From positions 1-64,000 of the forward strand of contig JAPLEO010000001.1 of assembly GCA_026391125.1 (NCBI GenBank): DNA of 64,000 nucleotides. The letters are read 5' to 3'. Both the position numbers and the translations under genes were made by a program. The notes below the pieces were generated by a model. The model saw only the letters and a list, made by a program, of their open reading frames with translations, was not told the DNA's origin and did no database searches. Numbering within the stretch: position 1 is the first letter of the stretch; the number at the start of each line of letters is the position of its first letter. Positions 27,770 to 35,366 of the stretch are shown in pieces. The stretch comes from Bacteroidota bacterium (GTDB taxonomy: Bacteria > Bacteroidota > Bacteroidia > Chitinophagales > Chitinophagaceae).

Positions 27770-28324
27770 TTAATATTCTGCTAATACAGTTATTTGAATA
27801 GTTTTAGCAATATTAGTTGAGGGCTTCCCTTTTTTAAATGCAATACCGTAATCCTCTAGTATAATCTCAAATTTGCTTTCTACCTCAAATGAAGACCCCT
27901 TGATTGTAATGGTTGATTTTGCAGTAAACGGTTTTGATATACCCTTAATCGTCATTTCTCCTGAAACTTCAGCAGAATATATGCCGTCTATTTTGAAATT
28001 TACTTTAGATAGATTAGTAATTTTGCCGACCAGTTTTGCTTTGGGTTCAGTTTTGGTGTCTAAAAAATCTGGGCTGTTGAAATGTTTTTGCATCAACGCT
28101 TTTTCAAAATCAAAACTTTGCATTGGCACAGAAAAAACAACATCTCCGGTTGTTGGATCAAGAACACTCACACTTGCAGTATTACTTGCCTTTATATCCT
28201 CCACTGCTGTATGCGAATAAAAACTTATGTTTGATGTTTTGCTATTTATTTTTTGAGCAAAAGACTTAGTTGAAATGAATACAACTGATAATACTGGAAG
28301 GAGTTTAAAAAGAAATTTTGGCAT
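27770..28324 (-). CDS. Secreted YceI-like protein
   Basis: A 184-residue protein with a signal peptide (about 1-23, SFAQ). YceI pattern: ISFYSHTAVEDIKA near the start, HFNSPDFLDT in the middle (a conserved H..S.DF element of the family), and GEMTIKGISKPF. This barrel binds lipid-like ligands in the periplasm. It is second in the short-spaced run after the OB-fold gene (12 bases upstream) and before the DinB gene (6 bases). It is only distantly similar to the YceI at 6283. Confidence 0.85.
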   Translation of the reverse strand: MPKFLFKLLPVLSVVFISTKSFAQKINSKTSNISFYSHTAVEDIKASNTASVSVLDPTTGDVVFSVPMQSFDFEKALMQKHFNSPDFLDTKTEPKAKLVGKITNLSKVNFKIDGIYSAEVSGEMTIKGISKPFTAKSTITIKGSSFEVESKFEIILEDYGIAFKKGKPSTNIAKTIQITVLAEY

Positions 28325-28336
28325 TGTTTTTATATT

Positions 28337-28819
28337 TTATTGTTTAGTTGAAATTATTTTGCAGTTATCCATGATTACGTTTTCATACATCCCTAAATCC
28401 TTATCATAAGAAGCTCCTGAGCGGATTACGCCTTTCACTATTATATCTTCGCTAAGTTTTATTTGATTAAGTAAAGGATCTTTTACGGATATTATCGTAC
28501 AACTTACTCCTGCACTGTCAGCGGGAAATTTTAATAATAAAACTTTCTGCTTATTATAATTCTCTGAAATATTAGCAACCATCCCGCTAATTTCTAAAAC
28601 CTTGGAGTTCCCATCTTCATTGAGGTATTTAGCATTTGCTTTTTTTGCATCTACTAGATATTCAGTTACTAACTGACTTGCAGTAAATCTGAAATCTGTC
28701 TTTGTTGCCTGAACATCTCTTTTAGGTTGATTAAACAAATAAAAGACAACTGTACCAGCAATAAGCGACGCTATTACGGTTACTATAACTGAAAATTTCA
28801 TTGTTTTCTTTCTGTTCAT
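28337..28819 (-). CDS. OB-fold (tRNA_anti-like) membrane-anchored protein
   Basis: A 160-residue protein with an N-terminal membrane helix (about 8-28) and a soluble part that fits the tRNA_anti-like OB-fold family of Bacteroidota. Its markers are ASQLVTEYL.DAKKANAKYL, KVLEISGMV, and a terminal CTIISV...IVKGVIRSGASYD. Despite the family name, RNA binding is not established and the domain is predicted to lie outside the cytoplasm. Proteins of this kind are often found beside YceI genes, as here. Confidence 0.75.
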   Translation of the reverse strand: MNRKKTMKFSVIVTVIASLIAGTVVFYLFNQPKRDVQATKTDFRFTASQLVTEYLVDAKKANAKYLNEDGNSKVLEISGMVANISENYNKQKVLLLKFPADSAGVSCTIISVKDPLLNQIKLSEDIIVKGVIRSGASYDKDLGMYENVIMDNCKIISTKQ

Positions 28820-28840
28820 TTGCGTTATTTATTAAGTATC

Positions 28841-28855
28841 GTACCTATTAGTACC
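28841..28855. promoter_or_regulatory. Tandem GTACC half-sites upstream of the OB-fold gene
   Basis: GTACC occurs twice (28841-28845 and 28851-28855) with exactly one helical turn between starts, inside the 74-base gap between the sigma gene and the OB-fold gene. It could be a sigma-factor-dependent promoter element or an operator. No known site is matched. Confidence 0.3.
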
Positions 28856-28893
28856 AATAGCTTTAATAAATCACCCACAGAATGGAAAATATT

Positions 28894-29457
28894 TTAGATT
28901 TCTTTTTTTAAATCCAGTTCCTTTACTTTCCGGATTTGTTCAACACATTTGTGTTTTTGATTTTGAGCATTGTGAATAGTGGAGTAACCGTAGTCTTTTT
29001 GGATTTGTTCAATTGGCTTGTTTTTGAAAAACATTTCGTGGATTAAGCCTTTGCAATGCTCTGTTATTTGATGGATATAACCTTGAAGTTTATCCCAATA
29101 GTTTTTTTCTTCATCAATGGCAAGGGTAAGTTCTTCGTAAAACTTATTGTTGTGCAAATCTGTAAATTCAGTTTCCCTATGAGCGTTTCTTAATCGCTTG
29201 AACCATAAATTTTTGGCTATTGCCATAATATAGGTCTTTACAGAAGCTTCCAAAACAAAATCGTCTTGTCTAAGTTTGGCTACCAAAACAATCATGGTGT
29301 CCTGAAAAATATCATCTGCATCATCATTTGTGCCACTGTTGTTTGTTATAAAACGACTTACTGCTGGAAAATAATTTTTATATAAATCCCCAAATGCTTG
29401 ATTATTCTCGCCTTTTAGGTCAATTATTATGTCAGTGTTATTTTGCATATGAATCAT
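28894..29457 (-). CDS. ECF-like RNA polymerase sigma factor
   Basis: A 187-residue sigma-70 family factor. The region 2 helix is visible as FPAVSRFITNN...DDADDIFQDTMIVLVAKL followed by TYIMAIAKNLWFKRLR. Region 4 is seen in MFFKNKPIEQIQKDYGYSTIHNAQNQKHKCVEQIRK. No FecR or zinc-finger anti-sigma is encoded next to it, so control may be by another route. It lies 42 bases downstream of mnmE and 74 bases upstream of the OB-fold gene on the same strand. Start ATG 29457 or, equally possible, ATG 29448. Confidence 0.88.
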   Translation of the reverse strand: MIHMQNNTDIIIDLKGENNQAFGDLYKNYFPAVSRFITNNSGTNDDADDIFQDTMIVLVAKLRQDDFVLEASVKTYIMAIAKNLWFKRLRNAHRETEFTDLHNNKFYEELTLAIDEEKNYWDKLQGYIHQITEHCKGLIHEMFFKNKPIEQIQKDYGYSTIHNAQNQKHKCVEQIRKVKELDLKKEI

Positions 29458-29499
29458 AAAAATACAGTAATCTATTTTATTTCAAGTTTCAGTATAATA

Positions 29500-30882
29500 T
29501 CACTTTCCGATACAGAACTTTGAAAAAATAAAATCGAGTTGATCTTCATTAGTGATTTCTCCTGTGATAAGGCCTAGGTAATGTAAACACTGACGAATAT
29601 CCAGTGCAATTAAGTCACTAGGAATTTCATTCTCTAATCCCTGCAATACATCCGTTAAGGAATTGTTCAAATGTTTTAGTGCCTCAAAGTGTCTTGCATT
29701 GGTAACTATCGTTGCATCTGCTAAAATATCGCCACTGATGGCTTTTGCAACCAATGATTTTTTGAGTTGATCAATCTGCCTATTTTGTTTAGCAGAGATA
29801 AAAATAATTTCCGGGAAGGAGGCAAACTTTTCAGCCACCATGGATTCTACCCCATCCACTTTATTTCCAATGAGGAGGTATTGAATTTTTTCTTTCTTAA
29901 ATCCATTTACGATTTCCTGTATTCCATTTGCATCCATTTCATTCACATCAAATAAATACATTACAATATCTGCAGCACGCATTTTCTCAAAACTTCTTTC
30001 AATCCCAATGGTTTCAATCAAATCTTTACTATGTTCCCGAATGCCTGCGGTATCAATTAAACGAAAGAGCACCCCTTCAATATTTAATATTTCTTCCACT
30101 GTGTCTCTGGTAGTGCCTGCTATTTCGCTTACAATGGCCCTGTTTTCGTTCAACAAACTATTTAGCAAAGTGCTCTTGCCTGCATTCGGCTTGCCAATGA
30201 TGGCCACCTGAACGCCATTCTTGATCACATTGCCCAATTGAAAGGATTGCAACAAATCATTCGTTGATTTTGAAAGAGTGCCGATGAGCTGATATAATTG
30301 TTTCCGATCTGCGAATGCAACATCTTCCTGAGAGAAGTCTAACTCCAATTCTATCAATGCAGAAAATTTGATTAACTCTTCCCGAAGTAGATGAAGCGCT
30401 GATGAAAAACCTCCGCGCATATTATTCAAAGCAGTTTTTCTACTTGCTTCTGTATTGCTAGCAATTAAGTCAGCCACTGATTCGGCTTGTGCTAAATCCA
30501 TCTTACCATTTAAAAATGCACGCTGTGTAAACTCACCAGGTTTGGCGATGCGCACACCCAAATTACAAATGGCTTTCATGATTTTCTCAACGATAAAATT
30601 TGAACCATGACAACTTATTTCAATCACATCTTCCCCAGTATAGGATGTTGGCCCTTTAAATAATGCAACAACCACTTCATCGAGCAATTCGCCACCCTGC
30701 TTTAAATAACCTACGTGTAATGTATGTGAAGCCTGTTTAGAAAGATCCTTCGAAGGGAATAATTGATTTACAACAGCAATAGTATCTTTCCCGCTCAACC
30801 GAATGACAGAAATAGCACCAATACCCGGTGCTGTTGCCAAAGCCACAATCGTATCATCCCAAAGCTGTTGCTTATTCGCCAT
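29500..30882 (-). CDS. mnmE: tRNA modification GTPase MnmE
   Basis: A 460-residue protein of normal family length. An N-terminal tetrahydrofolate-binding domain (about 1-120) leads into a helical domain interrupted by the Ras-like G domain with P-loop GKPNAGKST (230-238), DTAG, and NKVD. The C-terminus ends FCIGK (C457), the family hallmark. With MnmG it installs the 5-carboxymethylaminomethyl group on U34 of certain tRNAs. It is cytoplasmic. It lies upstream of the sigma factor gene, with 42 bases between, so some read-through is possible. Confidence 0.98.
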   Translation of the reverse strand: MANKQQLWDDTIVALATAPGIGAISVIRLSGKDTIAVVNQLFPSKDLSKQASHTLHVGYLKQGGELLDEVVVALFKGPTSYTGEDVIEISCHGSNFIVEKIMKAICNLGVRIAKPGEFTQRAFLNGKMDLAQAESVADLIASNTEASRKTALNNMRGGFSSALHLLREELIKFSALIELELDFSQEDVAFADRKQLYQLIGTLSKSTNDLLQSFQLGNVIKNGVQVAIIGKPNAGKSTLLNSLLNENRAIVSEIAGTTRDTVEEILNIEGVLFRLIDTAGIREHSKDLIETIGIERSFEKMRAADIVMYLFDVNEMDANGIQEIVNGFKKEKIQYLLIGNKVDGVESMVAEKFASFPEIIFISAKQNRQIDQLKKSLVAKAISGDILADATIVTNARHFEALKHLNNSLTDVLQGLENEIPSDLIALDIRQCLHYLGLITGEITNEDQLDFIFSKFCIGK

Positions 30883-30976
30883 TCTTCTAATTTCAACAAA
30901 AATAAGGTCTTAGAACTAAAAGATTTGCATTAAGAGATCATTCCCACCCCGTCTGTTCGCTCAGCCGCTCCAGCCA

Positions 30977-31002
30977 CCCCTCCATCGCATGCGATGGAGG
31001 GG
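30977..31002. repeat. Perfect 26-base GC-rich palindrome upstream of mnmE
   Basis: CCCCTCCATCGCA / TGCGATGGAGGGG, with no loop, about 95 bases upstream of the mnmE start and 75 bases past the tonB gene start side. Its GC content is far above the local background. It could form a cruciform or hairpin, or belong to a dispersed palindrome family. It is not followed by a clear T tract on either strand, so a terminator is less likely. Confidence 0.6.
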
Positions 31003-31076
31003 AAACTTTGTTTTATTACCAACTTTGTTATATTACCAACTTTTTTTATTCTGTACCCCTATGTTATATCTTAAAC

Positions 31077-31901
31077 TTATTCTTCTGTTACCTGAAATGT
31101 AATACTCTGTTCATGTCGATAGATTACATTTCTCCCATTTTGAACTGCGGGTTTCCAGGATGGCCCTTTTTTGATTACACGTATTGCTTCTAGATCAGTA
31201 CCATAACCGGGATTATTCTCAGCAAGCACATCAGAAATAACTCCATTTTTATCTACTGTAAATGAAACCACAACTGTATATTTTCCAGCTGGTGCACCAT
31301 TATTAATTGGCAAGTCACTGTTTAAATTTCGTTCCAGATATTTCGACCAAGCAGATAATCCACCTGGAAACTCTGCAGGATTTTGAACAACATAAAATAT
31401 TTCTTCTGTTTTGTCTTCTATCATTGGCGCAACAACATTACTTATTCCTGCTTCAACTGGAAGTGCTTCAATTCCATTATCCTTGGATCCTTCTCGATTA
31501 ACGTTACCGATTTTAGTGTTATCCAGATTTTCAACTTCTTTCATTTCATCTTTATCATCAACTAGGGCATCTTTCAAAATTTGGAAAGGAGTAATTTTTG
31601 TTATTTCCACTTTTGGAGGATCCTGATTTGGAGGCGGTGGTGTCGGTTCCACTTTTTTCTCATCCAGCTTGAGGTTATCAAGAATTATATCTTGAACCAT
31701 CATTGGCATTTCCTTCTTCCTGGAAGAATTTGCAACAACAGTACTAATCACTAATAAAAGTGATATGAAAAATGTTCCAGCTAAAGCAAATGTAAGACGT
31801 TTACTATAGGTCTTACGCAAATCATAAGCCCCGTATGATTTGTTTCTTCCTTCAAATAAAATGTCAAGTAAGTCCGCGTTTAAAATTTGAATCTTTTCCA
31901 T
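31077..31901 (-). CDS. TonB family energy transducer
   Basis: A 274-residue protein. It has a cytoplasmic start with ILFEGRNKSYGAYDLR (common to Bacteroidota TonB), a membrane helix (about 37-57), a short Pro-rich periplasmic stretch (about 86-97) and a TonB C-terminal domain (about 180-274) with FPGGLSAWSKYLERNL and a YTVVVSF...VDKNG core. It transmits proton-motive energy to outer membrane receptors. It is a paralogue of the tonB at 32039 but is separated from it by a strong terminator, so it probably has its own promoter. Confidence 0.9.
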   Translation of the reverse strand: MEKIQILNADLLDILFEGRNKSYGAYDLRKTYSKRLTFALAGTFFISLLLVISTVVANSSRKKEMPMMVQDIILDNLKLDEKKVEPTPPPPNQDPPKVEITKITPFQILKDALVDDKDEMKEVENLDNTKIGNVNREGSKDNGIEALPVEAGISNVVAPMIEDKTEEIFYVVQNPAEFPGGLSAWSKYLERNLNSDLPINNGAPAGKYTVVVSFTVDKNGVISDVLAENNPGYGTDLEAIRVIKKGPSWKPAVQNGRNVIYRHEQSITFQVTEE

Positions 31902-31981
31902 AATAGTTGTTTTCTATGGGATGGATAGATGCAAAAATTTCCATAAAGAATTTTGTTAAAAGAAGATATGGGTATGATAGC

Positions 31982-32022
31982 ATCAAAAAGCCCGCTACGA
32001 AAATCGTAGCGGGCTTTTTGAT
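31982..32022. terminator. Very strong terminator between the two tonB genes
   Basis: ATCAAAAAGCCCGCTACGA-AAA-TCGTAGCGGGCTTTTTGAT is a perfect 19-bp stem with a 3-base loop and T runs on both strands, 17 bases past the stop of the upstream tonB. Confidence 0.95.
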
Positions 32023-32038
32023 ATGTAAGAAGATAAAA

Positions 32039-32869
32039 TTATTCTTCAGAAACCACGAAAGTGATGCTTTGTTTGTGGCGATAGATTACGTTTCTACCGT
32101 TTTGAACTGCAGGCTTCCATGATGGTCCTTTTTTGATTACACGAACAGCTTCTTCTCTTGTACCATAGCCAGGATCATTCTCAGCTTGTACTTCAGAAAT
32201 ACCACCGTTTTTGTCAACTATAAAAGAAACCACAACAGTATATTTTCCTGGAGGTGCACCATTGTTTACAGGTAAATCCCTGTTCAGGTTACGCTCCAAG
32301 TATTTTGTCCATGCGGGCAAACCACCTGGAAACTCAGCTGGGATCTGTACTACGGTAAATACTTTATCGTAATCTTCATCCTGCTTTGGCGCTTCTACCT
32401 TACCAGTACCAGATTCAACAGGAGGAGCAACGATACCTTCGTCCTTTGTTCCTTCCTGATTAACAGTACCAATTTTGGTGTCTTCCAGTTTTTCTACTTC
32501 CTTGATTTCATCTTTTTCTTTCACTTCTTCATCCTTCACAATTTTTGGAGGGGTGAATTTAGTAATCTCCACTTTTGGTGGTTCTTGTTTTGGTGGTGGC
32601 GGTGGTGGCGGTGGTTCAGGTTTTTTCTCATCCTGCTTCATGTTCTCAAGATTAACGTCCTGAGCAATCATTTCCACTGCTTTCTTTTTTGAAGAATTCG
32701 CAACCACTGAACTGATCACCAATAGGCCACAGATGATAAGTGTACCTATCAAAGCGTAAGTGATACGCTTATGATAAGTCACACGCAGATCGTATGCCCC
32801 ATATGATTTATTTCTGCCCTCGAAAATAATATCGAGGATATCGGCAGATAAAATTTTGTTTACGTCCAT
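32039..32869 (-). CDS. tonB: TonB family energy transducer
   Basis: A 276-residue protein with the same layout as its neighbour: ADILDIIFEGRNKSYGAYDLR, a membrane helix (about 37-57), a longer Pro-rich stretch (PPPPPPPP followed by KQEPPKVEITK), a Lys/Glu-rich spacer, and the TonB C-terminal domain (about 180-276). It follows the ExbD fusion gene by 49 bases and ends at a strong terminator, so exbB-exbD-tonB form an operon. The low-complexity CCACC/GGTGG DNA run near 32590-32620 encodes the Pro stretch. Confidence 0.92.
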   Translation of the reverse strand: MDVNKILSADILDIIFEGRNKSYGAYDLRVTYHKRITYALIGTLIICGLLVISSVVANSSKKKAVEMIAQDVNLENMKQDEKKPEPPPPPPPPKQEPPKVEITKFTPPKIVKDEEVKEKDEIKEVEKLEDTKIGTVNQEGTKDEGIVAPPVESGTGKVEAPKQDEDYDKVFTVVQIPAEFPGGLPAWTKYLERNLNRDLPVNNGAPPGKYTVVVSFIVDKNGGISEVQAENDPGYGTREEAVRVIKKGPSWKPAVQNGRNVIYRHKQSITFVVSEE

Positions 32870-32918
32870 GTTTCAGTGTCTTTAATTTGTGAGTTCCCTT
32901 TCGGAAAATTCCACTTTA

Positions 32919-34097
32919 CTATTTTGCAGGAGCCGCAGCACCAGCTGCTTCAGATGCTTTAACCAATTGAGTTTCCACTGGAGAAATATCTACCAATGCA
33001 TAACGCTTCAATACATTAATCGCCATCTCATCTAGAATATCTACCACATTACGATAAGTACATTCTTCAGATGGTTTTAGTACTACTACTAAATCTTTTT
33101 CTGGAGTACGTGTTTTCTTATCTAATAATACGTTGCGTATTTCTTTAAAAGTTGATGATTTAAAGTTTGATGCGGTATTGTCCAACTGTCCTTCATAGTA
33201 AAAAACGTTGTCGTCTTTTCCTAAAAGAATGGTTATAACACCCGATTCCTTGGCCTTGTTCTGATCCTCTGGCTTATCTGCATCCTTTGGTAAGAATAGC
33301 TTCATAGCCGTTGGCTGACTCATCGTAGTGGTGAAGATGAAGAACGTAATCAACAGAAAACCCAGATCCACCATTGGTGTTAGATCCACACGGGTTGACA
33401 GCTTCTTACTTTTCTTGACCCCAGGTCCTTTCTTATGACCACCTCCACCGGAGGTATCCATTTCTGCCCCCTTCATAGCACTCTTCCAAAGTTCAGATCC
33501 AACAGGTACACTTTCAGGATTGGTGATCATTTGAAACTTTAAAATATCGTTTTTCTTAAACGCGTCGATGACGTTTTTGAATGCAGGATATTTTGCAGCA
33601 TTATCACCTTTCAACTGGATGTTTGCTTTCTGACCCGCATAAGCAGTCAAAACCAAACCCATCCATTCTCTGATTTCGCTATTGGTAGAATCTTTAGCAG
33701 GAATGCCTGGTAAAGCAGCGCCTTTGCGCGCTTCTTCAGGAATTGCAAGAAAAGCAGCTAGCCCGCTAAATGGTGCACCGAAGAAACCTGCTTTCTTAAA
33801 TGCTTGCACATTCAATCCAAGGTTCTTAGTGGAATTCAGCGTGTTTGCGATGACCTCTTTTTTAGATTCATCGTCCATAGAAAGAAATACTTTACCGTCT
33901 TTATCGATTGTGATTAACACGATATCCTTTGTTTCTGCAACTTTAGCTGCAACAGAGTTAGGTGTTGTAACCGCAATGGCTTCAGCAGGCTTAAACTTCG
34001 TTGTCAAGATAAAGAAAGACAACAAAAGGAATGCCACGTCACACATCGCCGTCATGTCGATACTAGTACTCTTCCGTGGTAATTTGGCTCTACCCAT
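32919..34097 (-). CDS. exbD: Tandem ExbD/TolR fusion protein
   Basis: A 392-residue protein containing two complete ExbD units. Unit 1 has a membrane helix with key Asp D20 (TAMCDVAFLLLSFF) and its periplasmic domain to about residue 205. Unit 2 begins at about residue 208 and has D244 in DLTPMVDLGFLLITFF, then its own periplasmic domain. Bacteroidota normally encode these as two genes of about 170-210 codons. The junction MKGAEMDTSGGGGHKKGPG looks like the N-terminus of a stand-alone ExbD, and M208 (codon at 33474-33476) could still serve as an internal start. ExbD plugs the ExbB pentamer and couples proton flow to TonB. Confidence 0.9.
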   Translation of the reverse strand: MGRAKLPRKSTSIDMTAMCDVAFLLLSFFILTTKFKPAEAIAVTTPNSVAAKVAETKDIVLITIDKDGKVFLSMDDESKKEVIANTLNSTKNLGLNVQAFKKAGFFGAPFSGLAAFLAIPEEARKGAALPGIPAKDSTNSEIREWMGLVLTAYAGQKANIQLKGDNAAKYPAFKNVIDAFKKNDILKFQMITNPESVPVGSELWKSAMKGAEMDTSGGGGHKKGPGVKKSKKLSTRVDLTPMVDLGFLLITFFIFTTTMSQPTAMKLFLPKDADKPEDQNKAKESGVITILLGKDDNVFYYEGQLDNTASNFKSSTFKEIRNVLLDKKTRTPEKDLVVVLKPSEECTYRNVVDILDEMAINVLKRYALVDISPVETQLVKASEAAGAAAPAK

Positions 34098-34162
34098 TGT
34101 TATTAATTTATAATTTCACTAATTAGATTCAAAACTGTTTGCTTTCCACAAAAATCTTTCGA

Positions 34163-35026
34163 CTATTTGTAATTAGCAGCAAAGCTTTGAGTTAAAGTGA
34201 AACCAGATTCGTCAATACCATAAGTAATACCATCAATACGAGTGGTAAATACGTTGTACATGATAATCGCAACGGCAGAAGTACCAATACCCAAAGCAGT
34301 GTTGTAAAGGGCCTCAGAGATACCTTGTGATAATTCACGAGCAGCTTCTCCACCACCTTCATCACCTAATTTAGAGAAAGAACGAATCATACCCATTACC
34401 GTACCTAACAATCCCATAAGGGTTGCTACTGAAGCGATAGTTGATAAGAATACTAAGTTTTTCTCCAACATTGGTAATTCCAATGCAGTTGCTTCTTCTA
34501 CTTCTTTTTGAATATTCAACACTTTTTGATCAGTAGTCAATTCAGTGTTAGTAATCATTTCTTTGTACTTCTTAAGACCTGATTTCATTACGTTTCCTAC
34601 AGATCCTTTTTGCTTGTCGCAAGCTGCAATAGCTTTGTCAACATCTTTGTTAGCTAAATGGAATTGTACTGAACGTACAAACTCAGCAATATTGCCAGTT
34701 CCACTTGCTTTAGTGATGGTCAAGAATCTTTCAATACAGAAAGCTAAAACGATTAAAAAAGCACCAATCAAAATTGGAACGATAATTCCACCTTCATACA
34801 TTTTAGCTAAAGCTCCTTTTGGTCCTTTGTGACTAGGCCAAAAACCACCGGCAGCATCTGGTGAAGTGAAATTACTGTCGGCACCGATTCCGAAGCGCCA
34901 TAAAACATAACCCAGGATAATACAGGCAATAGGTGCGATAGTTGCAACCAAGTTACTGCTCTTTTTAGGTTGAGCAGATGTTGCGGTTTTAGCAGCCGCT
35001 GGTGCAGTTGGTTTGATGTCAGCCAT
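34163..35026 (-). CDS. exbB: ExbB/TolQ/MotA-family proton channel
   Basis: A 287-residue protein. An Ala/Lys-rich N-terminal tail is followed by a membrane helix (about 29-47), then a second (about 80-98). A cytoplasmic helical segment and the pore pair of helices follow (about 188-215 and 240-258), with LATLMGLLGTVMGMIRSF and ALYNTALGIGTSAVAI. It forms the pentameric channel that works with ExbD and TonB. It is the first gene of the exbB-exbD-tonB operon; 65 bases separate it from the exbD fusion gene. Confidence 0.93.
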   Translation of the reverse strand: MADIKPTAPAAAKTATSAQPKKSSNLVATIAPIACIILGYVLWRFGIGADSNFTSPDAAGGFWPSHKGPKGALAKMYEGGIIVPILIGAFLIVLAFCIERFLTITKASGTGNIAEFVRSVQFHLANKDVDKAIAACDKQKGSVGNVMKSGLKKYKEMITNTELTTDQKVLNIQKEVEEATALELPMLEKNLVFLSTIASVATLMGLLGTVMGMIRSFSKLGDEGGGEAARELSQGISEALYNTALGIGTSAVAIIMYNVFTTRIDGITYGIDESGFTLTQSFAANYK

Positions 35027-35095
35027 GATTCAATTGATTTTTGGTTTTAAAAATTACAGTTGATAAAAATTTACGTTTCGCAATGCTACATAAAA

Positions 35096-35117
35096 ATGTT
35101 TTGAAAAAACAAAACAT
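35096..35117. promoter_or_regulatory. Inverted repeat in the exbB upstream region
   Basis: 8-bp perfect arms with a 6-base A-loop. It may be an operator or a leader hairpin; no Fur-type consensus is evident. Its position 70-91 bases upstream of exbB fits a regulatory role. Confidence 0.35.
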
Positions 35118-35333
35118 CCCTCACTTTTTCTAAAGGGCTTACAAATTAGGTATTTTATTGAAACAGTTATCAAGAACGGCACAATCTTTTTTTCTTTTTT
35201 TATTTTAACAGAATTCATTAAGCTAAATCCCCCGTACACGGGCTTATCAGGCCATTTCACCGATTTGTTTTTGCTTTTTTCTCCCATCCATATAAGTTCT
35301 TTCAAAAAAAAGAATCCGAAATCGTTTGCGGAG

Positions 35334-35341
35334 TATCTTTA
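35334..35341 (+). promoter_or_regulatory. -7-like element (TATCTTTA) for the metalloprotease gene
   Basis: Seven of eight positions of TAnnTTTG match, 25 bases before ATG 35367. No TTG at the 19-base spacing was found. Confidence 0.35.
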
Positions 35342-35366
35342 AGAAATAATTAAATTTTTACTACTT

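Larger units (their letters stand above)
35027..35366. other. Divergent non-coding region between exbB and the metalloprotease gene
   Basis: 340 AT-rich bases. They hold a palindrome ATGTTTTG-AAAAAA-CAAAACAT (35096-35117) 70 bases before exbB and a -7-like TATCTTTA (35334-35341) before the plus-strand gene. An 83-codon minus-strand ORF here has no family features and is not called. Confidence 0.5.

Noticed and set aside
32590-32625. GGTGG/CCACC run in tonB as a microsatellite
   Set aside because: It is explained by the encoded poly-proline linker of TonB.
35054-35305. 83-codon minus-strand ORF upstream of exbB
   Set aside because: No family features, it covers the exbB inverted repeat and promoter area, and its composition is like the surrounding non-coding DNA.
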